Assembly: GCF_000221225.1 (NCBI RefSeq)
Contig: NW_006383032.1
Coordinates: 1,054,001-1,118,000, forward strand
Direction: 5' to 3'
Source: Thermochaetoides thermophila DSM 1495
Taxonomy: Eukaryota > Ascomycota > Sordariomycetes > Sordariales > Chaetomiaceae
DNA length: 64,000 nucleotides
A program made the position numbers and the translations under genes. The notes under the pieces were generated by a model, which did no database searches, had not been told where the DNA came from, and worked only from the letters and a program-made list of their open reading frames with translations. This document shows positions 1 to 11,050 of the stretch, one piece after another (position 1 is the first letter of the stretch; every line of letters begins with the position of its first letter).

Positions 1-255
1 CACAACATTTACAAGGATAGAATGGAAGAAAGACAAGGGTAAGAAATGTACATCGTGAGTGAGTGAATCTCCCAACATGATATTAATAGAAGGAGGTCTT
101 TCAGTCCCGTACAAACATAGTGGAAGAGAGATGAAGGGCACAAGAGGTCGAGGGGTTAATTTTTTAAAACATTCGTTCCATAGCGTTGACGATTGTGCTC
201 AGCAAGCCTCGCGTGCTTGGCTGCGAGCCATTCATCTCTCTGGCAACGTCTCTTC

Positions 256-1707
256 TCAGCTGTTGATGGGATCAACTGTTAGCATGCTGTCGATAAGAGA
301 CTGTTGTGAACAAAACTTACCCAATTCTTTAGCCGCTATGCGGTGTTCCATCCTTACCCAGTCATTCGCCTCATCCACCAACTCTTCAGGGAACCTCTCC
401 ATCAGGGGCACCTCGCCCTGCCTCACAGGAACATGCATCGTACGGTATGCCACACCCCGGTAGTACTTGTACCCCACTGTCGACGACCCTCCCATCTGCG
501 AGTTATGATAGTTCTGCCCACTGCCAACACCCGCTTCTTCATCCTCACCTTTCCCATCACCTCCTTCCCCCTGAACCCTGCTGTCCTCGGATGTCGGGCC
601 TAACAGCCCTTCCTCAGCGGGGTCGACCAGCACCAGCAGGCCGTCGGCCGTCGTAACGGGCACATGCCAGTTTGTGCGGTAGTAGATGCACTCCAGGCCG
701 CCGACAGTGCGTTCCCGGTCGGGCCAGCGCGCGAGGAAGGCCGTGCGAATCTGGTCCCAGCTCATGTGCAGGTCTACGCGATGGTAAATGACGAAGGCCT
801 CCTGCTGGAAGGGATAGGGCTGGTTGTTGCGCTTGCGGGTGGCGGGAGAGGGCAGGGAATGGGACAGGGCTGAGACCCCAACAGCGGGCTGAGAAGGTGT
901 GGCTGTTGTTTGAAGAATGGGTAACGGCTTGCTGACGCTAGTTGACGGGATGAATGCGGCTCGTGATGGCGGTATTGCTGTGGTCCGTGGGGGCGTGGTG
1001 GTTCTAACGGCAACGCTGCTGAGGTCATTGCTTGCGAAACTTTCAAGCTCGGCGATAATCAGGTCAGTGTTGTCCCGTAATTGTTGTTCCAGCTGGTGAG
1101 AGGATCGGGGGGAACCAGGCTGTCGCCAGCAACGCTTGGTAATGCTTCTACGTCCGAAACGTCGACCACGTAATTCTGGGTTCGCGCAAGCGCGCTGATT
1201 TCGTCCTGGAGCAGAGAGAGATCGCGTTTTGAGTCTGTCAGGAGAAACCTGTCGAATGCCCCATTCAGGAGATATGCTTCTGGTCAGGTTGTCAAGTGAG
1301 AGCCTACGAGCGGGCGTTGGGATTTGCCAAAATGACTCCTCTGAAACGGAGAGCGACCGTGGTGCGTCTAGCCTCCAAGTCGAGAAGGGCGAGGACTGAA
1401 AGTATGGAGATGGCACTGGAGAGCCGCAGCTGGGAGTCGAAAATGTGGGCGAATCTCCTTGGGACTTCGGCGATGGGATGTCTCTAAGGAGCGTAGAAAT
1501 TGGAGGAAGTCGAATGATATTATTAAGATTTCCAGGAATATACTCGCTGCTGTCCACATTCTCATGACCGGCATCCCAGTCAACATCCACGATTGTCGGG
1601 CTTCGCAAGCATAGCTCGTGAACGCCAGGGAGCTTCACGTTGGTGGAAGGCATTCTAACTGGCCGGATGGAAAGCTCCTTTGGATAAAAAGTGAAAGAAG
1701 CAGTCAT
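256..1707 (-). CDS. Orphan fungal protein with small Myb/SANT-like C-terminal region
   Basis: Single exon, 483 residues. I start it at the ATG at 1707, because the open frame reaches 1713 only through a TTG. The first 280 residues are low-complexity and rich in Ser, Pro and Arg, as expected for a disordered segment. Residues about 300-350 form the only compact region: a helix-like stretch with spaced Trp (MSWDQI, LARWPDR) followed by GLECIYYR. This resembles a short SANT/Myb-like module found in many uncharacterised Pezizomycotina proteins. A second Tyr/Arg-rich block (YKYYRGVAYR) lies near residue 415. By analogy with that module it may bind DNA or chromatin, which is inference. No catalytic motif, signal peptide or membrane segment is visible. 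The gene stands alone, with 2.7 kb of gene-free DNA upstream of it. Confidence 0.75.
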   Translation of the reverse strand: MTASFTFYPKELSIRPVRMPSTNVKLPGVHELCLRSPTIVDVDWDAGHENVDSSEYIPGNLNNIIRLPPISTLLRDIPSPKSQGDSPTFSTPSCGSPVPSPYFQSSPFSTWRLDAPRSLSVSEESFWQIPTPARRLSLDNLTRSISPEWGIRQVSPDRLKTRSLSAPGRNQRACANPELRGRRFGRRSITKRCWRQPGSPRSSHQLEQQLRDNTDLIIAELESFASNDLSSVAVRTTTPPRTTAIPPSRAAFIPSTSVSKPLPILQTTATPSQPAVGVSALSHSLPSPATRKRNNQPYPFQQEAFVIYHRVDLHMSWDQIRTAFLARWPDRERTVGGLECIYYRTNWHVPVTTADGLLVLVDPAEEGLLGPTSEDSRVQGEGGDGKGEDEEAGVGSGQNYHNSQMGGSSTVGYKYYRGVAYRTMHVPVRQGEVPLMERFPEELVDEANDWVRMEHRIAAKELGKFCSQQSLIDSMLTVDPINS

Positions 1708-4427
1708 GACCAAAAGCTCGTGAGAGAGATATAGGTTGATTTCCTAGAATTGAACACACTTTGTGTCTGAGATGTTTTTGCTGTTTAACCCTATGTAGAG
1801 ACGGGACACAGTTGCACAAGAAGGCGAGTTGGGGGGCAAAAGAGACTCGTGGGGCATCTCTATATACAAATCAGAGGACATGGCTTACGAACGCTAGCCA
1901 GGGAATAGAGCGGTTGCAGCCCAAACTTGCATCAATCATGTTTTCCACTTGCAGCCCCATGACGATGGCGATCTTCCCCAGATGCACGATCCAGCGAGCA
2001 TTCAAATTCAGAAAAAGCTAGTAACTGTGTCCATCTTCCCTGGGAGGAGAATATGAAGTGGGGTGTGACTATCCACGAGCCCCTCACAGAGGCCACTTCA
2101 GCCCAAGACGGAATATGCGGATAGCTCAAGAGACACTAGCTGTCAACAGGTCAAGCTTCGAGTATCTGCCGCATCCGTGACCGTATCGTACCGCATGTCC
2201 CTGCGAGCCACGAGGAACCAAGACCAAAGGCGTGGGCTGTGTGTAGTTGAGGCAACGCGAGGGATAGGTAACGCACGAACCCTCTTTAAAACGATCTTTG
2301 GGCTTCTCACGCAAGGTTAAAGAGAAAAGAGGTCATCCCATGCATATGGCACGAGCGGAATCTGCCCAAAGTGTGAACGGTGATCTCGCGGTTGACGATG
2401 CCGCCGATCTCGATGGGGTATCTGAGCTACATTGCTCCGCATGTACTTGGAATCCCCGAGCTTGCCATTATCTACATTGAATAGAGACCATAGAGGGAAT
2501 GATAAAAAAAGCTGAGACTTCGTACCAAAAGCCATAGGGATGTGTCCCTGTCAGCCACAAACCCCGACTCGGTAAACCGAAGCGGGCTTGAGGCCTAGTG
2601 ACATTGCTTATGACAATCCTTTCCATTCTCCCAGCATGTACCAAGACTTTGGCGTATGGTGTAGCGTAATGCAGAAGCGACATCGAAATTGCGAGCCCCC
2701 GAAGGTACACATCCACTACCGCGTCCTAGAACCTGGGTTTGGATGAGTTGTACAAGATGTAAACACTTCCTGCATCATCACCACGGGTGTGATCCGTGTG
2801 GACGGGACATCCGGTTAAACAGAACAACAGATATTGATCAGCTTCGGATGACCGTGGACGCAGCGACGATAATTGCATTGCCACGGATCTAGTTTCCAGA
2901 TTCCGCAGCAGATAGCGTTAAAGCAGCCGTGAGGCAAGCCCTGTCTTCTGTACGCAAGGTTGGTACCTAGCTATTAGTCTCCAGGCTTCTTGTTGGGAGA
3001 ACGTCTGCAGCATCGGCAGCAGGTTGACGGCTCGAGCGATCCTAAGGTTGCACATGCCAAGACACGATCGTGGCCGATCCAGTGGCCTTGGCAGACGATG
3101 ATTGGATGGAACGCCGAGGGGCTCCTGCAGGCATTGCCGGGATTAGCTTAGCAGGGCTGAGCCGGTGGGTCCTCTCGAGAGTTTCCGATCTTGATTTCCA
3201 AACAGCTTTGGTAACGAGGTCGTTCTTGGAGCGACTCATACGCTGACGTCTTTGATCACGATCAGTAATTATCTTTTTTCCTTTTTTTGAAAACAAACGA
3301 AACAAACCCCCGTTTTCAAGATTTGGTTTTTTTCGATCATATCTCGAGCGCAATAAAGCCTTACCGTACGGTCACTTATCAGTTTATTACTTCTGACCTA
3401 GAGCCTCGCCAATTATGCAGGCTGGTGTTTGCACTGAACCTTCTTCTCATACTCCCCGACAATGTTTGGCTGGGAAAATTGCCAGTTGCACAGTATCCGT
3501 GTCTGAGAAGGAACGAATCCACTGGTCTGCAGTCTTCTCTACCTGGAGTCTGATTCAGCTGAAGAAACTGCATACTTGGATCCTGCAGGGTCCAAACAAA
3601 TGCGGAAATGCCACGCCATGGGGCGGATCTTGATCTTTCGCCGCCCCCTTTTCACACAATCTTTCCCATCACTGAGGCCGACTTTCCCATCTACTACATA
3701 TAGCTGTCAGCATGAGCTTCTCGGATAAGTTTGTCGGCTTTGTTCTGGGTCACACTGCGGTGGACCAGTCTTGGCTAGTGTTATCTGCATGCTTTCAGTC
3801 TGGAAAGCGAGGACTCGCCCCTCTAAGCCCTCACCCCTCTCTCGACTGTTTCCACCCAGATTGGCGATGATCGTCGGGTAAACCTTATCGGACTGGGACG
3901 GCTCGTAGATCAGCCAGCCCCGCGAGTCCACACTCCGTCGACGCCACTCTTTTCCCCGCATCACACAGTCTGGATTTCAGACGGCCTCCTATGCGAGATC
4001 CAGCATAGCTACCTCCGAACCTCGGGCATGGACCAGGGGGCTGCTCGTGTTACCCTGTTGCATGCCATGGAACTGTCTCGGCTAGGGTGAAGAAATTCGT
4101 TACACGACGGCTGTCAGTAACCTAAACTCCGGCGTCGCACAATCGCCACAGAAATCTGTTTTGCTGCATGGGAAGATTCCAGTACAGAATGCCTGTTCTA
4201 CGGAAGAGACTTGGCTTGGTACAACCTCAATGATGGCATTCTACGCTTATATACCATGCTGTGCATATCTTAGGACGAGGACGAAAGGGATACCGTCCTG
4301 TCTGTGCACCAGAGATCCCAAGGCAACTGTGGGTTTATGTTGACAGCAAAAAAAAAAAAAAAAAAAGGTCAAATAGGTGGCATATTCTGGTTGTCATCGC
4401 TTTTAACGACATGGCGGTTAACCATAG
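1708..4427. other. Intergenic region, no recognised gene
   Basis: About 2.7 kb between the promoter side of the orphan gene and the 3' end of the phosphatase gene. Open frames are short and carry no recognisable motif. An 18-nt A tract lies at 4350-4367. I see no tRNA or element ends. Confidence 0.6.
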
Positions 4428-5700
4428 CTAGAGCTTGCCGCGCGAATCGCTGTCCTTCTGTCCCTGGGAATCGCTGGCCGATGTTAAGCTGAATCCCAGT
4501 ATCCCTGCTTTCCTGGAAACCATGTGCTTGAAAGACTCATCGCCAGAAAATTTCCTACTTGCTGTTAGGCTGCTTTCCACTTATCGTGCATGAGGGAGAC
4601 TAACCATCCTCGCTCTTCTCCTGCTGACAAATGGGAACAGTCGCTGTTGAGCTCACAGTCCCAACCTCCGGCCACCCCCTTACCTCCACGCCAGTCAGGA
4701 ACTCTGGAGCAACTCTCGTGATCGGCGCTGTCGACTGCTTTGTCTTGCTGCTCGGATCCGGTTCCCCTGGACTCGGTTATAGGTGCGCTTCGGCGACGAT
4801 AACGGCTGAGACCGCATGTGAAGCACCGAAAATCTTCCTCGTCAAAGTCATCCGGCATCAGCCCAGTCAACACTCGTCCTAAGGCAATGACAACAGCCGC
4901 ATGTGTGCAGAGCAGCACCGAGCGTATGCCATCCCTGTCGCATTGAGCAATAACTTCTTTGACAGCCACTGCTACTCGATCATGGAGTTCGTTGATCTCT
5001 TCTCCCATCCTGTTCGGCGTCACCGCCGACACATAACTCATATCGAGGAGATCTGGGAAGAGAGGTTCAAGCTTGTCAAGTGAGGCCGGAACAGGATGCT
5101 CAAAATCAGCTGATCCATACCACTCTCCTAAGCCCGTCTCTCCGCGAACTTTCAGAGGCTTATCGGGTGACGCGGCCTGTGCCTTGCGCACAAAGGGCTC
5201 AATGGTCTGGAGGCAGCGATAATACAAGCTCGAATAAACACGTTCAATGGGGGGGTCGACTTCCATGAGTCTGACGGCAAGCTCTTTGGCCTGATCAACC
5301 CCGTGTGCTGTGAGCTCTGGATCAGCAGGCAATCCTGTGGGTGATCGAAGGTAGTTGGAATAGTTTCCATTTGCTGGGTCGACAAGCCAGTTGGACCGAA
5401 ACTGGTAAATGGATCTCTCTGTTAGCCTAAAATGCTTCAACGATCGCCTGGGAAAAAGGTGTAAGAGCGCTAAAGAGCTTGCTAGGTTTCACAGACAAAG
5501 CCACCCGCACTCGTCGTCCCTTGACACGTTCCAACGTCTTGTGACCGACAAGACAAATAATGACACATAGATTCATAAAGCTTCCAGACGGGCGAAGAAA
5601 CGAACAGCCACAACATCTGAAACAGAAAAGGATGGATTCAAACCAGTGAACGGGAGTGACCCACCCCATGTCGGGTAACGTAGATGACTTCGAGCGGCAT
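4428..5700 (-). CDS. Histidine-phosphatase protein, TFIIIC tau55/Tfc7-like
   Basis: Three exons: 5700-5665, 5401-4605 and 4554-4428, giving 319 residues. Introns are 5402-5664 (263 nt, GTGGGT...CAG) and 4555-4604 (50 nt, GTTAGT...TAG). Exon 1 is only 12 codons but supplies the RHG catalytic motif (R10, H11, G12), which joins in phase to FRSNW. Other histidine-phosphatase residues are visible: Arg in SLYYRCLQT, Glu in GLGEWYG and the second His in LLCTHAA. Exon 3 gives a GW-KFSGDESF ending that I recall from fungal members; reading through the last intron would replace it with a spurious tail. The closest family I know is the phosphatase domain of TFIIIC subunit tau55 (Tfc7), a scaffold for RNA polymerase III transcription. 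That assignment is inference. A free-standing phosphoglycerate-mutase-like phosphatase is the alternative. Confidence 0.82.
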
Positions 5701-8280
5701 GGCTTTCCTCGCTTCTGCCCTTGTCTCAGTTATCTATGGTCCGTCTCGAAGGTGGCGTTTGAAGGGCCCAATCGCTGTTCTAAGATCCTAAGACGATTGA
5801 GTTAGCCGATGGCAAAAAGCAAGCTGCTGCGTCTACCTTGCATGCAATTCAGCTCAACAGGCATCATGGCAGTTTTGACCAGACAGCGCCCGTCCACCGA
5901 GATAGAAACAGCTTCTCCCATACAATGGCACGGTTACCAGAACGGCAACCACCTCACACAGACATCCCAATATAGCCTTACATACACACACTCGCGCGCA
6001 CGCACACACAGCATGGAGCTATTGCAGTCTCCCTCCATTTTTCCGACCCAGTTGCGTCGGAAAGAAGTTGTGGGCGGCCGAATGAGACATGACCAGGGTG
6101 AGAATGTGATGCTAGAAGATGTTCTCACCTCTCCTCTCCTCACCTTAACCACCTATACAAACAACATCGATCCAACACTTAGCTCCAAAACAAAGTGTTG
6201 AAGACCGACGAGTAGTCCTGTCGAGCGAGCGAGCCGATCCCTTGCATTGACTCCCCAGAAGTTAATCAACTCGCCATTACTGACAAGACCCCCGGAATTG
6301 CTGAGACTAGCTCGTGTTCTGGGCCTACAGCTGCCTCAAAGTACTCGCTCCCTGCTTTCACAGATGTTCACTGTGTTTACTTGGCTTTTTCCTTGTCCTG
6401 TTTCAAAGGGGGGGGGGGCTCAGGGGATGGAGGAACGACTCGTGCATACGGGGAGAGAGTGTGCCCCAAGAGAGTGTGCAATGGTGTGATATGCAGATGG
6501 CTCTCAACGCCATGGAATGTCCCGAAACCTCAGGACCTGGGGAACTTTCCACCGTGAGATCTCGGGACGAGACCAGGACGTGCCACGAATTACGGGTAGG
6601 GGAGGAAGGAAGTTCGGATCTTGATTCCAGGATACGGTTTGATTGGGACTCTTGCTTGGATCGGGCCGCTCAAACGATAACTCTTCGTGGGTTTGTTTGC
6701 GATTCGCCTAGGCGCTTATGTGTGCGTGCTCGTGGTGCGTGCATTCATTTCATTTATAATGGGCCAGACTGCCCATATCGACCAGTAAGTTCATGACATA
6801 CCTATCGGTGTTGTGTCTTTGGTGTTGAGTCTGCTCGAACGAGGGGCGAATTGGAGTTATGACAGGACTTGGGACCGGTAAGGAGACTCTCGGACCATTC
6901 TGCTTCTTCCTCTCTCCAGCCTTTCTCTTCGGGGATGGGACTAAAGCCAGGTGCTTCCAGGATCAGGTCTCCCGGCAACTGATGAGTGATGGAGCCTTCC
7001 GTTCTGTTATCCTTGGCTTCTGTCACCTTGTCAGCATAGCTTGTCAAACTGATTCAGGCAGCTCAGCTTCTCCTTTTATAACCAAATTGAGCTGAGGGAG
7101 CCGAAAAGAGAAATGTTTTCTCAGCTCATCATAAGCCCAATCAAGCTCAGTGTTGAAGAATGCAGCCAAAAACGGAGAAACAGAGTAAACCAAACGCTTT
7201 GGAATAAGCCAAGTCCCCAACTTCGAGAACCGGTGAGACAAATATGTATGCATGCGGCTGATACAGTGTGCGGTGGGCGGGCGGTTAGGTAAGTATCCGT
7301 CCGGACCACACCCGATATAAGGGAAGGATGTGTAGTAGGGTATCACAAAAAACTGTCGGATAGAGGAAGCTCCTGCAATGCATGTTCTCATTCTTTCTCA
7401 AACCAATTCAGTATTCTGGACGGGAAATACAGAAAACAGGATGAGAGCAATAGTAATGTATGCAGGGCAGCAACGGTGTGATGTGGCTGGGAAAGGAGGA
7501 GTGGGCGGCGGGAAAGTAGAAGAATATTCACGTTTGTTCTGAAAAAGAATTACCAGAAGCCTGGAATAAGAGGATAGAAATGATACTCATACAGCCGACT
7601 GCAATGAAAATGGGCAAGGGAAAGGAGGATGCAAACTCGTAAAAGAGAGTGCAGTGGCTGAAGAAAAGAAGCAAGTTACCTACAAAGCACAGTGAATGTG
7701 AGAGCTCTCCTGCGTTAAGTCCGGCTGAAGTCAGACTGGAGGCCTGATAACGACAGATGATGAAAGAAAAATGAGAGAGAAACTTCAACAAAAAGGAATA
7801 AATCGCGACCGGATGAATGTTTGTGCAACTGTCTGCTCGGGAACCAGAGACTCTATCCAGGTAGGAAGGGCCTTTCCCACGGGACCATTTGGAGGCCGGT
7901 CCATTGACGGAGCCGTCTTGTCGGCGTGATAGCCGCCACTAGAGCGGGGAGCCGAGGCATTGGGAATTTAGAACCCACATATTTAACCCTAACCCTGGTA
8001 AAGCCATTTTAGTTTTTTGCCCCTGAGATCCAAATAATAGTATTGTTAATAAGCCCTATGACTAAACAGGCCTCGATTTTATGGAACAGACTGGGGAGTG
8101 AGTTTAGATGAGAGTTTAATTCGGACAGTTGACACTCCGAAAGTGCTTGGAGAAACCTGCACTTGACTGCATGGACAAGACTCCTACGTATGTCTCATTT
8201 CACACTGATTCTTCTTCCGCGGCAAACCGTGATGTACAGCTCAGGTTCACGCCCCCCACAACTACCTACAAGAGAGGAAA
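5701..8280. other. Intergenic region with short telomere-like tract
   Basis: About 2.6 kb between the start of the phosphatase gene and the 3' end of the adaptin-motif gene. It holds a short AC/GC-rich simple repeat (about 5982-6011), a ten-G run near 6408, and two perfect telomeric units plus one base at 7984-7996. No open frame here is recognisable. Confidence 0.6.
7984..7996 (+). repeat. Interstitial telomere-type repeat (TAACCC)2T
   Basis: The sequence reads TAACCCTAACCCT, matching the TTAGGG telomere repeat common in filamentous fungi. It is followed by a T-rich stretch. It is too short to be a former chromosome end, and could be chance, a regulatory telobox or a template-like element. 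Confidence 0.5.
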
Positions 8281-10224
8281 CTATCGTGACCTCAACTCCT
8301 TCTCGTGCTCTAACCAGAAATTCCTACACTCCCGATGACCCCAAAATTCAACCCACCATTCCCCAAACAAATCTTCCACGTCCACATCTACCTTTGCAAC
8401 CCTCTCATCCCTCCTCAGCCCGCACACCACACAAGGCTTCGGCGCCGTGGGCACCCCCTTCGCAGTACTCACCACAAAACCATTCACCCCTCCCCCTCCC
8501 ATCTCCGGCACCCGCAGCGGGCGTTCCCCGGTCTCAGCACCCAGCTTCTGCGCAGCGTTCACAGCCGCCACGACACCCCTCAGCCGACCTACCACCTTGT
8601 CCTTCCATACGGCCAGCACCTCAGCCGTCTCGCCGTCCTCCCTCGCCACCTGCGATTTGTCCAGCCCCGCGAGCTTCATGCCCCTGCCGCCGCGGGACGC
8701 GCCGGTTGCGGCTGAGATGGACATGCCCTGCGCGAGGAACTTGTCGCGGTGCCAGCGCAGCTTGCGGCCTGCCATGATGCGTGCTGCGACAGTAGCAAGG
8801 GCGAGGTACCCCCGGAGGAAGGTGAGAGTTTTGGGGGAGGAGACGACGGCTCGGTAGGTTGGGGAAGAGGGAGGGAGGGTTAAGAGCGGTTTGAGAAGCG
8901 GGGCGGAGGTCAGGTCTAGCAGGGATGGGAAGAGGGAGAGGAGGATGGCCGGAGGGGGGATGTTAGTTGGCGGAGGGCCGGGTTTGTCGTCGGGGACTGA
9001 AGGGGTGGATATGAGATTGGAGGAGAAGAGATCGCTAGTGTCAGACTTGTTGACGGTTGCTGTGTCCTTTGGTGTAGTCCACTCTTGCCAGTCTTCCCAG
9101 TCGGATGCTGCTGCTTTTGAAGCTGCATTTGACTTAGGAGCAGTCGATTTGGAGGGAGCCGACTTATCGGTTGGGTCTGGTAGGTCTTTAAACTCCTCCC
9201 ATTCTTTACAGAAGCTATCGTTCTCGATGGATGGCCATGCCGTGACAGGCGATGGTGACGCAGTCTGGGCATTTTGTGCAAAACTAGTCGCTGTGGGTGT
9301 CTTCACCTGGAGCTCCTTGAGAGCGTCCGGTTTTCGTTCTTGGAACGAGCCATATGGAGACTTGGGCGCCTCTGGATATGGAGATTTAGGCACCCCTGAG
9401 GACAGAGTTGCCTGAATGTTTAAGCCAGCATTGGATAAGGTCAATCCTGCAGGCTGTTTCTTTGGTTGTGCTGGGGGTGGCGTTGACGTTGGTGTCAGTT
9501 CCAACGACAGAAGGTCGATTGAAGGCTTTGCTGGTGCAGAAATATCTGGTAAAGCAGACGCCGGCTTCCCTGTTTCAAACTCGCCAAAGTCGTCGTCCTC
9601 ATCGAGGCCATTCTCGAAGTCTGCATCAAACAAGACATTTGGATCGGGATTGACGGCTGGCTTTTTCGGCTGCTGTGGGCGTTCAGTTTCCCAGGACGGC
9701 CTCTGCTGCCAGGGTTCCGATGCTGGTGACTCCAGGCTAACATCCACGAGCCTATTTGTCAGCATATCAATCGTTGGAGCACGCACCGGCCGTGTCCGCG
9801 GCTTGTCCTGGTCGTTGTTGACAACAGGGGCTGGCTGAAAAGGAGGAGGAGGGTTGGCCTGAGCAACCTCAAACTCACCCCAGCCCTCATCGTCATCGTC
9901 CACAGTCGGCGACTGCTGCTGAGTGACTTGAGATGGCCGCGCCTGAATCACGGAACCCCCAAGGGAGCCAAAAGCACTTAGGTCCCCCCAACCGGTACTT
10001 GCCCGCTGCTGACTTGCAGTACTAGTGGTCCATGGACTAGACGGAGTAGGAGTAGTCGTCGTCGTTGAAGACCGCTGTAGGTTCTGTTCTTGTGATTGTA
10101 GAACGGTAGGTTCAAAACTAAAAAGAGAGAAGGGATCACTGGGGTCCTGAGCTGTGTTCTGCGACGCAGAGGAGGTTGAGGACTGAGTCGATGCCCCAAA
10201 GGCCGCCCATAGATCAGCTGACAT
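8281..10224 (-). CDS. Disordered protein with adaptin-ear-like motifs and C-terminal CxxC-HxxC
   Basis: Single exon, 647 residues from the ATG at 10224. The N-terminal 400 residues are rich in Ser, Thr, Pro and Gln. They carry acidic aromatic motifs of the kind that bind clathrin-adaptor ear domains: GWGEFE at 114-119 and DDFGEFE at 211-217, plus PFSLFSFEP near 31-39. About residues 430-520 are predicted helical, with a hydrophobic patch and basic residues after it. The end has a likely metal site, C598-x2-C601 and H630-x2-C633, set in a Trp-rich segment (GEWWVEFWGH). The motifs suggest a trafficking accessory protein at endosome or trans-Golgi, analogous to aftiphilin-type proteins. This rests on motifs only, and I know no named orthologue. 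It is divergent from the TBC gene, sharing an 826-bp promoter region. Confidence 0.75.
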   Translation of the reverse strand: MSADLWAAFGASTQSSTSSASQNTAQDPSDPFSLFSFEPTVLQSQEQNLQRSSTTTTTPTPSSPWTTSTASQQRASTGWGDLSAFGSLGGSVIQARPSQVTQQQSPTVDDDDEGWGEFEVAQANPPPPFQPAPVVNNDQDKPRTRPVRAPTIDMLTNRLVDVSLESPASEPWQQRPSWETERPQQPKKPAVNPDPNVLFDADFENGLDEDDDFGEFETGKPASALPDISAPAKPSIDLLSLELTPTSTPPPAQPKKQPAGLTLSNAGLNIQATLSSGVPKSPYPEAPKSPYGSFQERKPDALKELQVKTPTATSFAQNAQTASPSPVTAWPSIENDSFCKEWEEFKDLPDPTDKSAPSKSTAPKSNAASKAAASDWEDWQEWTTPKDTATVNKSDTSDLFSSNLISTPSVPDDKPGPPPTNIPPPAILLSLFPSLLDLTSAPLLKPLLTLPPSSPTYRAVVSSPKTLTFLRGYLALATVAARIMAGRKLRWHRDKFLAQGMSISAATGASRGGRGMKLAGLDKSQVAREDGETAEVLAVWKDKVVGRLRGVVAAVNAAQKLGAETGERPLRVPEMGGGGVNGFVVSTAKGVPTAPKPCVVCGLRRDERVAKVDVDVEDLFGEWWVEFWGHRECRNFWLEHEKELRSR

Positions 10225-11050
10225 GACAGAAACAGGTGCTCGACGAGCCTACTTCTCCACTTCTTGACGCTTTGCTCCACAGAGAGAAACAATGACAATA
10301 GTGGATGTTGCAAGAAAGTAAACACGTCGCAGTTTTTGTCAGGTCGGATGGTCAGGATCGCGTTCAAGTCGTAAGCGCTGCGGCTGTTTCTCCTCTTGCT
10401 CCCGGTGTTGCTACCCCTGGCTGCTGCACTGATCCTTGTTGCGGGTAACGGCGTCGCCTTTTGCTGGGTTGCTGGGTCTGTAGCACTTCTCAACGAAGGC
10501 TATGGCATAAATGTCATATGTCCGGTTTCCAATTTTTTTCTGGATTTTTTGGGAGCTATAGAACGTCAGCCCGGGTATTTTTGGTCAAACCATGAGGATG
10601 CGATTCGAGATTCGTGACATGACAAGCAGCCAGTTGGATGAGGTGCTGTCGCTCCCAGACAAGAGCTAGGATCAGGGGCCCAGTGGGGAAGCTTGGCGTG
10701 ATTTTACACTGCCGATTGGCCTCACGGGGGATCGGTTCCCAAGCGGAAGCCCCACCGATGATCCCCGCGACCAGCGCCACGGCAGAAGGTTAGGTAAGGC
10801 AGCCTCATATCAATCACTTCTGTGCCATCTCATCAGTAACACCGTCCAATGCCTCATTCATTTTTTCGCATTGACCATCCATTTTCACTTTGCAATCGAA
10901 TAATCCAGTCGCAATATAAAAGTCAGATACGTTGAATTAGTGGCGCCATCGCAAATTTCAAATAGTTCGACTATCACGCGTAATCTGTACTTGTTTTCTG
11001 GAGATTCGATTGCTTGCGTCTCTCTGGACGGTCATGCGAAGAATCCCGCC
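10225..11050. promoter_or_regulatory. Shared divergent promoter region
   Basis: 826 bp between two divergent start codons (10224 minus, 11051 plus). It should carry both promoters. I see no clear TATA box for either gene; AATATAAAA-like sequence near 10912-10920 is the closest for the plus-strand gene. Confidence 0.4.

Noticed and set aside
5625..5655. B-box-like GGTTTGAATCC on the minus strand
   Set aside because: It lies within the first intron of the phosphatase gene and the T-stem does not pair.
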